NCBI GenBank assembly: GCA_016930675.1
Contig: JAFGGG010000036.1
Span: 124,001 to 188,000, forward strand
Length of the DNA stretch: 64,000 nt
Origin: Spirochaetales bacterium
GTDB lineage: Bacteria; Spirochaetota; Spirochaetia; SZUA-6; RPPD01
Direction of reading: 5' to 3'
The notes beneath the pieces were generated by a model, which was not told where the DNA came from, searched no databases, and was given only the letters and a program-made list of their open reading frames with translations. This document shows, in pieces, positions 1-8,173 of the stretch. Within the stretch, counting starts at the first letter, position 1; every line of letters starts with the position of its first letter. The translations under genes and the position numbers were made by a program.

Positions 1-1398
1 GTGAATACGGCGGAATTCTGGTTCACGGACGGCGCCGCTAACAGCAATACAGTCTATCGCGCGTACTCCCAGCCCTCTAACGATCCGCCTTCGCCGGATC
101 ATGTGCTTATCTCCGCGGATGACGGAGTGGCGCCTACGGGTGGGGGCGCCAATTATGAACCGATTAACCTGCAGATCGTCGATGCAGGCGATAATCCTGT
201 TGATTATATCCGGCAGGTAACTGTTATCGTGTCCGGGAGCGCGGAAATAGCAGAGATAAACGGTGTGGCTCAGGCACCCGGAACACAGAATGCGACTTTC
301 AATACCAATGGCTCCGGGCAGGCCTTTTTGGAAATTGTGGATAATGTTGAAGAGACCGCGACCGTTCAGGTATCATGGGCCTGGGGAACTCCGGGGAACG
401 ATTCCGTGCCCGTCACTTTTAACAATAATCCCACCCCCTTTATCACGGACCGTTTTACCGTGGACAGAGACAGCGACGGCTATATCGACGCGGTACGGAT
501 TGTGTTTAATACGGCTATCGATGATGCCACTGTTCCGCCCGGTACGCCTTCGGGCTATGCCATAACGGGCGCCGGTGGTTTGGATTTCAACAGCACCACA
601 GGCGGACTTGATACCGCTGACGATAATGATATCTATATCACCTTTACGGACGGAGCGCTGGGAAGCGGCAGTACACCGAACGTCTCATACGCGAGGCCGC
701 CGGGCACAACTCAGGACAGCGGAGCGAATTTTATGCTGAGTCAGACCGCGACCGCGGCCGTGGATAGAGCAGGACCCGCTGTTATCAGCGCGCAAACCTA
801 TACCACCACTGTGGTTCAGATCACCTTTTCGGAAAATGTAAGCGATGCCACTGTGGGGGGAGGCGATTTTATCTTCAGCGGATTTACCACTGCCGGAGCC
901 AATGGAGCGGGCACAGGTTTTGATACCGGAGTTACACCTAATGATAACATCGTACTTATAACCTTGGCAGCTGTCATCGATACCGATGAAACCGGAAGTG
1001 TGCGCCTGAACGCCGTAGGCGCGGTCCAGGATGCGGCGGGTAATAACAGCGCCCAGACCGCGCTGGTCGCGGTAAGCGACGGCATTATAACCCTTGAAGA
1101 CGTGGTGCCTCAGAAGGGCGATGTCGCCATTGTCAATAATGTTATCAATCCTACGGCAGGAGAACAGGCCCGTCTGCTCTATTTGTTGGAATCCGACGGT
1201 AATGTCAAAATCCAGGTGTTTAATCTGGCCGGTGACATCGTAGCGGTACTGCTTTCCGGCAGACAAACAGCAGGCGAGTATGATGTGTTCTGGGACGGCA
1301 GAAACTCAGGCGGCAATATTGTAGCCAAAGGCATCTATTTTATCCGCATTGTGGCGCCGGGAATCGATGAAACGCGAAAAGTGCTGGTTGTGAAATAA
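1..1398 (+). CDS. C-terminal part of a large surface or secreted protein with Ig-like domains and a FlgD-type C-terminus (5' end outside window)
   Basis: The frame is open from base 1, so the GTG there need not be the start; 465 residues are visible. They are rich in Gly, Thr, Asn and Asp, with two similar modules (the first around DRDSDGYIDAVRIVF, the second around ITFSENVSDATV) that look like beta-sandwich repeats of cell-surface proteins. The last 75 residues (VKIQVFNLAGDIV, YDVFWDGRNSGG, GIYFIRI) match the FlgD-like Ig domain often found at the C-terminus of exported proteins. The role is probably extracellular or cell-surface; no catalytic site is visible. The gene is clearly more GC-rich than the ribosomal block downstream. 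The domain type is well supported, the function unknown. Confidence 0.75.
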   Translation: MNTAEFWFTDGAANSNTVYRAYSQPSNDPPSPDHVLISADDGVAPTGGGANYEPINLQIVDAGDNPVDYIRQVTVIVSGSAEIAEINGVAQAPGTQNATFNTNGSGQAFLEIVDNVEETATVQVSWAWGTPGNDSVPVTFNNNPTPFITDRFTVDRDSDGYIDAVRIVFNTAIDDATVPPGTPSGYAITGAGGLDFNSTTGGLDTADDNDIYITFTDGALGSGSTPNVSYARPPGTTQDSGANFMLSQTATAAVDRAGPAVISAQTYTTTVVQITFSENVSDATVGGGDFIFSGFTTAGANGAGTGFDTGVTPNDNIVLITLAAVIDTDETGSVRLNAVGAVQDAAGNNSAQTALVAVSDGIITLEDVVPQKGDVAIVNNVINPTAGEQARLLYLLESDGNVKIQVFNLAGDIVAVLLSGRQTAGEYDVFWDGRNSGGNIVAKGIYFIRIVAPGIDETRKVLVVK

Positions 1399-1431
1399 GA
1401 TTTTAGAACAAATTCTCCCTTGGTTCATTTC

Positions 1432-1460
1432 TTTACCATCCAAAAACAACGTGATAGTAT
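1432..1460 (+). promoter_or_regulatory. Promoter of the FGGY kinase gene, predicted leaderless
   Basis: TTTACC (1432-1437), a 17-nt spacer and TAGTAT (1455-1460) lie directly before the ATG at 1467. Only 6 nt separate the -10 box from the start codon, so transcription should begin at or next to the ATG. No Shine-Dalgarno sequence is present. Confidence 0.5.
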
Positions 1461-1466
1461 GACGTT

Positions 1467-2822
1467 ATGATTCTGGCATGTGACATCGGAACCACCTCAG
1501 TAAAAGCTGGCATTGTTGATCATAAAGGCGGATTGAAAGGGTTCAGCCGGGTGGAGTTGGACAATCCGTATGCAGAAAACTTCTCGGTCCGGGAGTGGCA
1601 GCGTGGTTTTAAAAAAGCCATATGCGCTTTAGCTGCGACTCATGTTAAAAAAATAAGGGCGATCGTCATAAGCGGCAACGGTCCGAGTATTGTACTGCTG
1701 GACGCTGAAGGAAAACCCCTTGATCCGGTACTCTTATGGCATCATACGTTTGCCGACATTGGAGGAAGAGTACGCTGCCGCTCCTATTTCCTGCCCAAAC
1801 TCATCTGGCTTGCGGGGCATAAACCCCGTATTTATGAAAAAACGCGCATCATCCTGCCCTGTCCCGAATATATCTGTTACCTGCTTTCGGGCCGGGCGGC
1901 CGCGACCCTGCCCAATCAAGCTTACCGGGATTATTTTTGGTCGGATGAGGAAATCGTTCGCTTCGGGCTGGATAAAGCCAAATTTCCCGAATTTAGTGCT
2001 CTTACAGCTCCTTTAGGGTCCGTGACCCGCTTTGCTCATACAGAGTTCGCCCTGCCGCAGGGACTCCCCGTATACTGCGGAGGCCCTGATTTCGTAATGG
2101 CCCTGCTGGGAAGCGGAGTGATTGTGCCCGGCAGCACCCTGGACCGGGCCGGCTCTTCGGAAGGTGTGAACCACTGTGCGGCAGACCCGATTACTCACGG
2201 TGATCTGCGCGCCTTACCGGGAATAATGGAAAACACGTACAATATATCAGGAATTATTCCCCGGTCCGGCAGGTTATTGGAACAGGCGGTAGACCAATTT
2301 TATCCACGACCTGCAACGGTTGCGCAGGCTTTTTCCGAAGCGTTAACCGTTCGGCCCGGAGCGGACGGTCTGCTCTTTATTCCAGGTCCTGAGCGGCAAA
2401 CCCAGGGGCAGGGCGGAGAACCTGGTTTGGGCTTTTTTACAGGATTGCATAATAACCATAGTGCTTCTCATAAACTGCGCGCTGTTATGGAAGCTCTGGG
2501 TATGCAGCTGAGAATGTTGCTGCAAAAGATCCGGGAACAAAATTGCAGCATCTCTGAGATGAGGATGTGCGGAGGTCAGGCGCGGAATCCTGGATTAGCG
2601 CAGGTAAAGGCCGATATCCTCAAGCTTACAGTTAAGCTGCCGGCCGTGCTCGACGCTGAGTTGATAGGCGGGGCCTGTACGGCCTTCCGTGCTCTGGGAG
2701 AATATGATACACTGCAGCAGGCGGCACAGAGTATGGTGCATTTTGAAAAACAGCTGGAGCCGCGCAAAGAATATGAACAGCTGTATGATGATCTTTTGGG
2801 GCGGTTTGATTCTTTGTTATAA
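1467..2822 (+). CDS. FGGY-family carbohydrate kinase (XylB/GlpK-like)
   Basis: Predicted cytoplasmic ATP-dependent sugar or polyol kinase, 451 residues, slightly shorter than the usual 480-510. The N-terminal FGGY domain starts with the phosphate-binding strand ACDIGTTSVKAG (residues 4-15) and ends near CGGPDF, where the Asp is the likely catalytic base. The C-terminal actin-like domain carries the adenosine-site motif MRMCGGQARNPGLAQVKAD. The substrate cannot be told from sequence. No sugar transporter or isomerase gene lies beside it, so it appears to be a single-gene unit. The start codon has no Shine-Dalgarno sequence, and a promoter directly upstream suggests a leaderless mRNA. Confidence 0.85.
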   Translation: MILACDIGTTSVKAGIVDHKGGLKGFSRVELDNPYAENFSVREWQRGFKKAICALAATHVKKIRAIVISGNGPSIVLLDAEGKPLDPVLLWHHTFADIGGRVRCRSYFLPKLIWLAGHKPRIYEKTRIILPCPEYICYLLSGRAAATLPNQAYRDYFWSDEEIVRFGLDKAKFPEFSALTAPLGSVTRFAHTEFALPQGLPVYCGGPDFVMALLGSGVIVPGSTLDRAGSSEGVNHCAADPITHGDLRALPGIMENTYNISGIIPRSGRLLEQAVDQFYPRPATVAQAFSEALTVRPGADGLLFIPGPERQTQGQGGEPGLGFFTGLHNNHSASHKLRAVMEALGMQLRMLLQKIREQNCSISEMRMCGGQARNPGLAQVKADILKLTVKLPAVLDAELIGGACTAFRALGEYDTLQQAAQSMVHFEKQLEPRKEYEQLYDDLLGRFDSLL

Positions 2823-2840
2823 GAGGCTGTAACATGAGTT

Positions 2841-2970
2841 TCTCAACGCAGCCATTGAATCTGAAAGATTTAATGGCGGGAGAGGCGGAGTTCACAGAGC
2901 AGCTGAAAATAAATATAATATATTTGAATTTAGTATCTATTTCTCTGTGATCTCCGTGTGCTCTGTGAGA
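2841..2970 (+). repeat. Dispersed palindromic repeat, copy A
   Basis: Starts TCTCA and ends GTGAGA. A first hairpin (2851-2877) has GCCATT pairing with AATGGC around the core ATCTGAAAGAT. It is followed by GGCGG, GTTCACAGAG, an AT-rich middle and the right end CTCTGTGATCTCCGTGTGCT. The same order is found at 40273-40381 and, inverted, at 60971-61098. It lies between the kinase and larC genes and has no coding role. Confidence 0.8.
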
Positions 2971-3000
2971 TATAATTTATTTTTTACAAGGTGGAAGTAA

Positions 3001-3861
3001 ATGTCTTTATTGGTAATTGATCCTGTTTCCGGTATGGCCGGAGATATGTTTTGTGCCGCGCTGCTTGATCTGGGTGTTGAAAAAAAAACCATGCTTGCGG
3101 TAATGCGGCAGGTAGCCGAAAGATTGGGCGGCGTGAACATCAGCAGCCAGGAAGAGACACGTCTCGATATCAAAGGCACAAGACTAGTTTGTGAATACGC
3201 CAATCAGGATTCGTCCGCGGACAGCGCCGTGTTAGGTGACACACTCAACAAGGCGTATACTGAACACGGTATTCAAGGCGACTATAAAGAGTACGCGGAA
3301 CGCGCTTTTTCCATTTTAAAACAGGCTGAACAGGCTGCGCATGCTCAAATGCGCGGGCACGTCTCTCACAAAAAAGCCGGACAGGTTGCTGATAAAAAGA
3401 CAAACGGGAGTGATCCACGGAATACATCGGATCATCACCCTATTCATCTGCATGAGGCGCAGGATATTATTGTGGATATTATAGGCAGTGCATGGGCTTT
3501 ACAGCAGTTGGGTGTCAGGCTTGCCAGGGTGTGTTGTGTGGCGCCTGTGTCCATAGGCGGAGGGGAGATCAGCTTTTCACACGGCAGCTTTCCTGTACCG
3601 GCGCCGGCTACCGCGGAAATTGTCGGTCGCTATGGAATTCCCGCGACTTCCGGCCCCGTGGAGCGGGAACTGCTTACCCCGACCGGTGCCGCGCTCTTGG
3701 CGGCACTGGGGCCCACGTATATTGAGCGTGCCGAACGCTCACCTGCCTTTCCGCGCTCTGTTCAAAGCGGTGTGGGATTCGGCAGTACGTTTGTAAAAAG
3801 CAAAGGCAAAACCTCCGTTAATGCGCTTTTCGTATTCCTGATGGATGAGGAAGATGGCTGA
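3001..3861 (+). CDS. larC: LarC-like nickel-pincer cofactor protein, N-terminal (LarC1) part only
   Basis: LarC proteins insert nickel into the pyridinium pincer cofactor of LarA-type racemases. The N-terminus IDPVSGMAGDMFCAALLDLG, the middle HLHEAQDIIVDIIGSAWAL, then FSHGSFPVPAPATAEIVG and ELLTPTGAALLAAL are the family signatures in the usual order. Length is 286 residues; full LarC has about 400, so the C-terminal LarC2 domain is absent, and the next frame encodes an unrelated HAD-like protein. A His-rich linker (DHHPIHLHEAQD) fits metal binding. A good Shine-Dalgarno (AAGGTGG) sits 7 nt before the ATG. No larA, larB or larE is in the window. Family assignment is strong; activity without LarC2 is uncertain. 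Confidence 0.82.
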   Translation: MSLLVIDPVSGMAGDMFCAALLDLGVEKKTMLAVMRQVAERLGGVNISSQEETRLDIKGTRLVCEYANQDSSADSAVLGDTLNKAYTEHGIQGDYKEYAERAFSILKQAEQAAHAQMRGHVSHKKAGQVADKKTNGSDPRNTSDHHPIHLHEAQDIIVDIIGSAWALQQLGVRLARVCCVAPVSIGGGEISFSHGSFPVPAPATAEIVGRYGIPATSGPVERELLTPTGAALLAALGPTYIERAERSPAFPRSVQSGVGFGSTFVKSKGKTSVNALFVFLMDEEDG

Positions 3862-4588
3862 AAACGATTTGCTTTTTTTAGATTTTGACGGTGTAATCTG
3901 CGACTCAATAAACGAAACTATCGCCAGTTCCTGGCTTGCCTATTATAAATACCTGGTAAAGAAGCTCCCATCTTCAATGCCTTGTGATTATAAAACACGC
4001 TTCATGCTGTTTCGTCCCTTCATCCGCTCCGGTGAAGATTACCTGGTAATTCAGGATATTTTGGCCAATAATATGGAGTTGAAAAATCAAAAACAGTTTG
4101 ATGATCTGCTCGCGACAATCGGAAAGCAGGTTATGCAATTCTATAAGGATGTGTTTTACCGGGCCCGCACGGAGATACTTACAACCGACAAAACATTATG
4201 GCTTAGTTTTAATCCGCTTTATCTGCATATGCATGAAGCGATGGCCAAAGGCGCGGCTTGTGAAAATGTGTATATTCTTTCTACAAAAAAACCTGAATTC
4301 ATTATCCAAATCCTACAGGCTCATTCACTGAGCTTTAATCCCGCCAGGATTATTTACTCGGGACAAGAAGAAAAACTGGGAATAATCCACGGCGTTCTGG
4401 AACAGGAGAAAAAGGGGCGGGCCTATTTTGTTGATGACCAAATCAGTCATCTTGTTCCCAATCCGTATCCTCATATAAAAGCCTTTCTGGCGGCCTGGGG
4501 ATACATTGAAAAGGCCTGGCTCAAGCAGCATGATGTGGAGATTATCTACCCAGCGCAGTTGATCGAGTTAATGAAGCACCTTCGCTGA
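3854..4588 (+). CDS. HAD-superfamily-like hydrolase
   Basis: Predicted cytoplasmic phosphatase-like protein of about 244 residues. Motif I is FLDFDGVICDS near the N-terminus, motif II is the Ser/Thr in YILSTKKPEF, and the acidic motif is YFVDDQ near residue 190. All three fit a HAD fold with a helical cap between motifs I and II. The substrate is unknown. It overlaps the 3' end of larC by 8 nt (or 17 nt if the ATG at 3845 is used), so the two are probably translationally coupled. The LarC link is suggestive only. Confidence 0.75.
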   Translation: MAENDLLFLDFDGVICDSINETIASSWLAYYKYLVKKLPSSMPCDYKTRFMLFRPFIRSGEDYLVIQDILANNMELKNQKQFDDLLATIGKQVMQFYKDVFYRARTEILTTDKTLWLSFNPLYLHMHEAMAKGAACENVYILSTKKPEFIIQILQAHSLSFNPARIIYSGQEEKLGIIHGVLEQEKKGRAYFVDDQISHLVPNPYPHIKAFLAAWGYIEKAWLKQHDVEIIYPAQLIELMKHLR

Positions 4589-4618
4589 TAGGGGAAGGCT
4601 GGATCGACTCGGAGCGCT

Positions 4619-6181
4619 TTAGTGATGAGGGCGCAGTTTTTTATAATCAATACCGTATTTGTTCACACGCAGTCCCATAATCCTTTCTGTGATTCCCAGT
4701 GCGGCAGCAGCTTTGGCCATATTACCCCTGTTCGATTTAAGCGCATCAAAAATCAGCTCCCGTTCCACGTTCTGCAGATTTTCCTTTAAAGTGCCTTGAA
4801 CCCCGGTTTGAGTGGCTTCGGCGGTTTGGAGCGAAGGGGGAAGATGGTGGCCGTGAATAACACCGTCCGTACTTAATACCACCGCGCGTTCAATACAGTT
4901 TTCCAGTTCACGTACGTTGCCGGGCCAATGATAACTCATCAACATATCGATAGCGGGCGTGGAAATGCGTTTGATATTTTTATGCGATTTTCTATTGTAC
5001 TTCTCGATAAAATGATCGCAGAGTAATAGAATATCGGATTTTCTGTCCCGCAGTGGAGGGATGTGAATGGGGAACACGTTAAGCCTGTAAAATAGATCCT
5101 GCCGGAACTGTTCCTTTTCAATCAGTTCTTCCAGATTACGGTGGGTTGCGGCGATGATACGCACATTCGTATGTATGGTTTGGTTCCCTCCGACACGCTC
5201 GAATTCTTTTTCTTGCAGAACCCGGAGCAGTTTTATCTGAATAGACCCTGAAAGATCTCCGATCTCGTCAAAGAACAAAGTTCCGCCTTCGGCCAGTTCG
5301 AAACGCCCTTTGCGCTGGGCCATGGCTCCGGTAAAGGCTCCTTTTTCATGCCCGAACAGCTCGCTTTCAATTACCGATTCCGGTAAAGCCGCGCAGTTGA
5401 CCTTGATAAAAGGTTTTTTTGAGCGCAGACTGTTGAAGTGGATGGCATGAGCCACCAGCTCCTTGCCGGTACCGCTTTCACCTTGAATTAAGACCGAAGT
5501 GTCGCTTCCCGCCACCTGGGCGATAAGATCGTATACCTCGCCCATTTTATTGGAGTTGCCGATTATATTGGAAGGTCGGAAGCGATCTTTAAGCTCTTGT
5601 TGCAGACGTTTGTTTTCTTCAAGCAAGGAAATACGTTCTGCTTGAGCATCAAGTCTGACCTTCACTGCTTGAGAGATCATTGAGCTTATTATTGTTAAAA
5701 GTCTTACATCTTCATCCAAAATAATCTGCTCACCAAAAAGTCGATCAACACTCAGCGCGCCTACTGTTTGATTACCTATCTTTATCGGCACACAGATAAA
5801 AGAGATATCTTTCTTGTCGATGTCGCGCCGCGCACCTGTACGGTCTAAGAAAAAAGGACTTTCCTTGATTTTTGGGATTACAACGGGTTTGCCGGTTTCC
5901 ACAACCTTGCCGGTAATACCCTCACCGATTTTATACTTTCCCCGAGCCTGCTCGGAATCGGAAAGGCCGTAGGCTTCTTCGATCATTATATCTCCGGAAT
6001 TCTTATTTACCAAAGCAATGGTACCGCGCAGCATACCCATATGCTCGGCCATGAGCTTCAATATCGGACCTACAATCTCTTTTAAATTCAAGCTGCGGGC
6101 TATGGCCTGGCTTAATTCGAAAAGCAGCGACAGTTCTTTGAGTTTCGGTTCAAGTTTTGCGGCGTCTGATTCTGATTTCAT
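4619..6181 (-). CDS. Sigma-54-dependent transcriptional activator, NifA-like (GAF-AAA-HTH)
   Basis: A 520-residue activator of RNA polymerase-sigma54. A GAF sensor domain covers about residues 25-170 ([29 protein letters not shown]), then a short coiled linker. The AAA+ core spans 205-430, with Walker A GESGTGKE (234-241), the sigma-54 contact loop GAFTGA (281-286), Walker B FFDEIGD (303-309) and the arginine-finger region [14 protein letters not shown] Fis-type helix-turn-helix ends the protein ([20 protein letters not shown]). The layout is that of NifA, but there are no nif genes here and no Cys cluster of oxygen-sensing NifA, so its targets are unknown. It is transcribed away from the tRNA-Thr gene and has no Shine-Dalgarno; see the promoter at 6190-6218. 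Confidence 0.88.
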   Translation of the reverse strand: MKSESDAAKLEPKLKELSLLFELSQAIARSLNLKEIVGPILKLMAEHMGMLRGTIALVNKNSGDIMIEEAYGLSDSEQARGKYKIGEGITGKVVETGKPVVIPKIKESPFFLDRTGARRDIDKKDISFICVPIKIGNQTVGALSVDRLFGEQIILDEDVRLLTIISSMISQAVKVRLDAQAERISLLEENKRLQQELKDRFRPSNIIGNSNKMGEVYDLIAQVAGSDTSVLIQGESGTGKELVAHAIHFNSLRSKKPFIKVNCAALPESVIESELFGHEKGAFTGAMAQRKGRFELAEGGTLFFDEIGDLSGSIQIKLLRVLQEKEFERVGGNQTIHTNVRIIAATHRNLEELIEKEQFRQDLFYRLNVFPIHIPPLRDRKSDILLLCDHFIEKYNRKSHKNIKRISTPAIDMLMSYHWPGNVRELENCIERAVVLSTDGVIHGHHLPPSLQTAEATQTGVQGTLKENLQNVERELIFDALKSNRGNMAKAAAALGITERIMGLRVNKYGIDYKKLRPHH

Positions 6182-6189
6182 GTTTCTGA

Positions 6190-6218
6190 ATTATATAATA
6201 ATTCTTTAGATATATAAA
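6190..6218 (-). promoter_or_regulatory. Promoter of the NifA-like gene, predicted leaderless
   Basis: Read on the minus strand: TTTATA (6218-6213), a 17-nt spacer and TATAAT (6195-6190), with the ATG starting at 6181, only 8 nt below the -10 box. No ribosome-binding site is present between them. Confidence 0.45.
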
Positions 6219-6243
6219 TAGTAATTACAAAATTGAAACCATC

Positions 6244-6273
6244 TTGACAAAAAAAACATATTCCAGATATACT
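6244..6273 (+). promoter_or_regulatory. Promoter of tRNA-Thr
   Basis: TTGACA (6244-6249), 18-nt spacer and TATACT (6268-6273), about 20 nt before the tRNA 5' end. Strong sigma70 match. Confidence 0.8.
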
Positions 6274-6293
6274 TGGTCGAAAACTTAATGATT

Positions 6294-6366
6294 GCCTCTG
6301 TAGCTCAGTCGGTAGAGCACCTCCATGGTAAGGAGGGGGTCACCAGTTCAAATCTGGTCGGGGGCT
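6294..6366 (+). tRNA. tRNA-Thr (anticodon GGT)
   Basis: Cloverleaf folds fully: acceptor GCCTCTG/CGGGGGC, D-stem GCTC/GAGC, anticodon stem CCTCC/GGAGG with loop ATGGTAA (anticodon GGT), T-stem ACCAG/CTGGT with loop TTCAAAT. The CCA end is not encoded. Reads ACC/ACU threonine codons. Confidence 0.95.
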
Positions 6367-6389
6367 AGAAATTTATTTATAGTAGACTA

Positions 6390-6419
6390 TTGACATACCA
6401 TACATTTTCTTATTATATT
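6390..6419 (+). promoter_or_regulatory. Promoter of the rpmG-tRNA-Trp-secE-nusG operon
   Basis: TTGACA (6390-6395), 18-nt spacer and TATATT (6414-6419). It follows the tRNA-Thr gene and is the likely start of the long rpmG-to-rpoC transcript. Confidence 0.7.
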
Positions 6420-6422
6420 TGT

Positions 6423-6471
6423 CACTCTGAATAGAGTGCAGGAAAGCTATTCTCAATTTTAAATTGAGAAT
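6423..6471 (+). promoter_or_regulatory. Two hairpins in the rpmG leader
   Basis: CACTCT/AGAGTG closes a GAAT tetraloop (6423-6438). It is followed by an 11-bp inverted repeat ATTCTCAATTT/AAATTGAGAAT (6449-6471). Neither has a T-tract, so they look like leader structure rather than a terminator. Confidence 0.5.
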
Positions 6472-6498
6472 TGTTAATTGCGGGAGGAGAACTGCGTA

Positions 6499-6675
6499 AT
6501 GGCCAAATCAAAGACAAAGGCGATTGAATTGATAGCGCTGCAGTGTACAGAGTGTAAGCGAAGAAATTATACGACGAAGAAAAACAAACGAAATACCCAA
6601 GGCAAATTAGAATTTAATAAATACTGTAAGTTCGACAGGAAGCATACTCTTCATCGTGAAACAAAAATAAAGTAG
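6499..6675 (+). CDS. rpmG: Ribosomal protein bL33
   Basis: A 58-residue large-subunit protein, starting [11 protein letters not shown] at the ATG with GGGAGGAG upstream. An in-frame TTG at 6478 would add seven unlikely residues. The first zinc pair is present (CTEC), but the second reads CKFD, so the fourth ligand is not Cys. First protein gene of the secE-nusG operon, directly followed by tRNA-Trp. Confidence 0.95.
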   Translation: MAKSKTKAIELIALQCTECKRRNYTTKKNKRNTQGKLEFNKYCKFDRKHTLHRETKIK

Positions 6676-6686
6676 CAAGTATACTA

Positions 6687-6761
6687 AGGCCAGTAGCTCT
6701 AATTGGCTAGAGCGCCGGTCTCCAAAACCGGATGTTGCAGGTTCGAATCCTGCCTGGCCTG
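6687..6761 (+). tRNA. tRNA-Trp (anticodon CCA)
   Basis: Acceptor AGGCCAG/CTGGCCT, D-stem GCTC/GAGC, anticodon stem CCGGT/ACCGG with loop CTCCAAA (anticodon CCA), T-stem GCAGG/CCTGC with loop TTCGAAT, discriminator G as expected for Trp. It lies inside the rpmG-secE operon, 11 nt after rpmG and 19 nt before secE, and must be cut out of the operon mRNA. Confidence 0.96.
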
Positions 6762-6780
6762 TATATATGTGGGAGAAAAT

Positions 6781-6969
6781 ATGCAGAGATTAATTAGGTT
6801 TTTTAAAGATAGTTACGCAGAACTTAAAAAGGTTACCTGGCCCAGTAGAGAAGAGGTGCTTTCTTCTACGCGAGTAGTTATAATTGCCATACTGGCTGTG
6901 GCTTTTGCCCTCGGACTCGTAGATATTCTTCTATTAAACGGTATAACTTTTTTATTTAAGGTCTTATAG
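6781..6969 (+). CDS. secE: Preprotein translocase subunit SecE
   Basis: A 62-residue single-span subunit of the SecYEG channel. The amphipathic helix FFKDSYAELKKVTWPSREEV is the family signature, and one membrane helix follows (about residues 28-55). The ATG at 6781 follows GGGAGAAA. A frame extending upstream runs through the tRNA and is not used. nusG starts 1 nt after its stop. Confidence 0.95.
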   Translation: MQRLIRFFKDSYAELKKVTWPSREEVLSSTRVVIIAILAVAFALGLVDILLLNGITFLFKVL

Positions 6970-6970
6970 T

Positions 6971-7525
6971 ATGGCAAAAGGCTGGTATGTTGTTCATGTC
7001 TACTCCGGGCATGAAAATAAAGTTGAAAAACAGATTCGGAAGTTAATTGAAGGTAAAGAAATAAGTGAGGCGGTTTATGATGTCAAAGTACCATCCGAAG
7101 AAATCGCTGAAATAAAGGATGGTAAAAAAAAGCTCACGACAAAGAAGTTTTTACCGGGTTACATACTTGTGGAAATGGATCTTGCCGGTAGCCGCTGGAA
7201 AGAGGTATGTTCCTATATCAGGAGAATTCAGGGAGTGACCGGTTTTGTGGGCTATACGGCGAATCAAAAGCCTCAGCCGATTTCTCAGGAAGAAGCACGG
7301 GCTATTTTACAGAAGTCGGGTGAAATCAAGGCTGAGAAGGTTTTAAATCCCAAACAGGCTTTTTCAATTGGGGAATCCGTACGTATAATCGATGGGCCTT
7401 TTGATTCGTTTACGGGAACTGTAGAAGAGATCAATACGGAAAAAGGTAAATTGAGAGTCATGGTCGGTATTTTCGGCCGATCGACTCCGGTTGAAGTAGA
7501 TTTTTTCCAGGTGGAAAAAATATAA
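6971..7525 (+). CDS. nusG: Transcription termination/antitermination factor NusG
   Basis: 184 residues with the NGN domain first (WYVVHVYSGHENKVEKQI, then LPGYILVEMDL) and the KOW domain at the C-terminus (IGESVRIIDGPFDSFTGTV). It binds RNA polymerase and links it to Rho or the ribosome. No inserted domain II is seen. It follows secE by 1 nt and precedes the structured gap upstream of rplK. Confidence 0.96.
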   Translation: MAKGWYVVHVYSGHENKVEKQIRKLIEGKEISEAVYDVKVPSEEIAEIKDGKKKLTTKKFLPGYILVEMDLAGSRWKEVCSYIRRIQGVTGFVGYTANQKPQPISQEEARAILQKSGEIKAEKVLNPKQAFSIGESVRIIDGPFDSFTGTVEEINTEKGKLRVMVGIFGRSTPVEVDFFQVEKI

Positions 7526-7526
7526 T

Positions 7527-7707
7527 AGCAGCACTTCTCATTTTTGAATGAGAAATGCTGCTTGGAAAGTTGGCGTCTGCGATTCTAAATTTGTCCGGTT
7601 GGAAGGCGGTACTAGAGACACCTTTTAACAAAGTATGGCATAAATGGTGCAAATTTAGAATCGCAGGTATAACCCTTTTTATGGGAGCTTGATAAATTTT
7701 ATCAAGC
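7527..7707 (+). promoter_or_regulatory. Structured leader between nusG and rplK with three hairpins
   Basis: Hairpin 1 (7527-7562) pairs AGCAGCA and TTCTCATT with their complements around a short loop. Hairpin 2 is a perfect 17-bp inverted repeat, CTGCGATTCTAAATTTG at 7577-7593 with its complement at 7650-7666, enclosing 56 nt. Hairpin 3 (7687-7707) has GCTTGATAAA pairing with its complement. None is followed by a T-tract. The place matches where L1 autoregulates the L11 operon in other bacteria, but no L1-site consensus could be confirmed. Confidence 0.6.
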
Positions 7708-7732
7708 GTGTGTACCAGATTAAGGAGAATGT

Positions 7733-8173
7733 ATGGCTAAAAAAAAGGTAACAGCAATTATTAAACTTCAAGTGCCGGCGCGCAAAGCCACACCTGCCCC
7801 TCCGGTAGGTCCGGCTCTCGGTCCGCATGGGGTGAGCGCACCCCAGTTTGTACAGCAGTTTAATGATCGTACAAAAAAAATGGAAGAAGGAATTCTCATT
7901 CCGGTAGTTATTACCGTATATGCGGATAAAAGTTTTTCTTTCATTACCAAGACACCACCGGCTGCGGTGCTTATCAAAAAAGCATGTAAAATTGAAAAGG
8001 GTTCTTCCGAGCCCAATAAGGAAAAGGTCGCCACTATTAGTAAGGCGCAGCTGAAAGAGATCGCGGAACAAAAGATGGAGGATCTTAATGCCAACACAAT
8101 CGAGGCTGCCATCAAGATTATCGCAGGAACAGCGCGAAGCATGGGCGTTCAGGTAGAGGGGGCCCTCAAATGA
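7733..8173 (+). CDS. rplK: Ribosomal protein uL11
   Basis: 146 residues. The N-terminal domain has the thiostrepton-region prolines ([20 protein letters not shown]); the C-terminal domain binds the GTPase-center rRNA ([32 protein letters not shown]). Its stop overlaps the rplA start as ATGA. SD AAGGAG precedes the ATG. Confidence 0.97.
   Translation: MAKKKVTAIIKLQVPARKATPAPPVGPALGPHGVSAPQFVQQFNDRTKKMEEGILIPVVITVYADKSFSFITKTPPAAVLIKKACKIEKGSSEPNKEKVATISKAQLKEIAEQKMEDLNANTIEAAIKIIAGTARSMGVQVEGALK

Noticed and set aside
2937-3203. Minus-strand frame ending in TEHTEITEK
   Set aside because: It is made by reading the repeat's right end and the larC start backwards; such frames come with this repeat type.
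4619-6181. Nitrogen-fixation regulator NifA proper
   Set aside because: Domain order fits NifA, but no nif genes, no Cys cluster and GAF domains are common in other sigma-54 activators; only NifA-like is claimed.
7527-7562. Terminator after nusG
   Set aside because: The hairpin is strong but is followed by CTTGGAAAG with no T-tract, so it is listed as leader structure.
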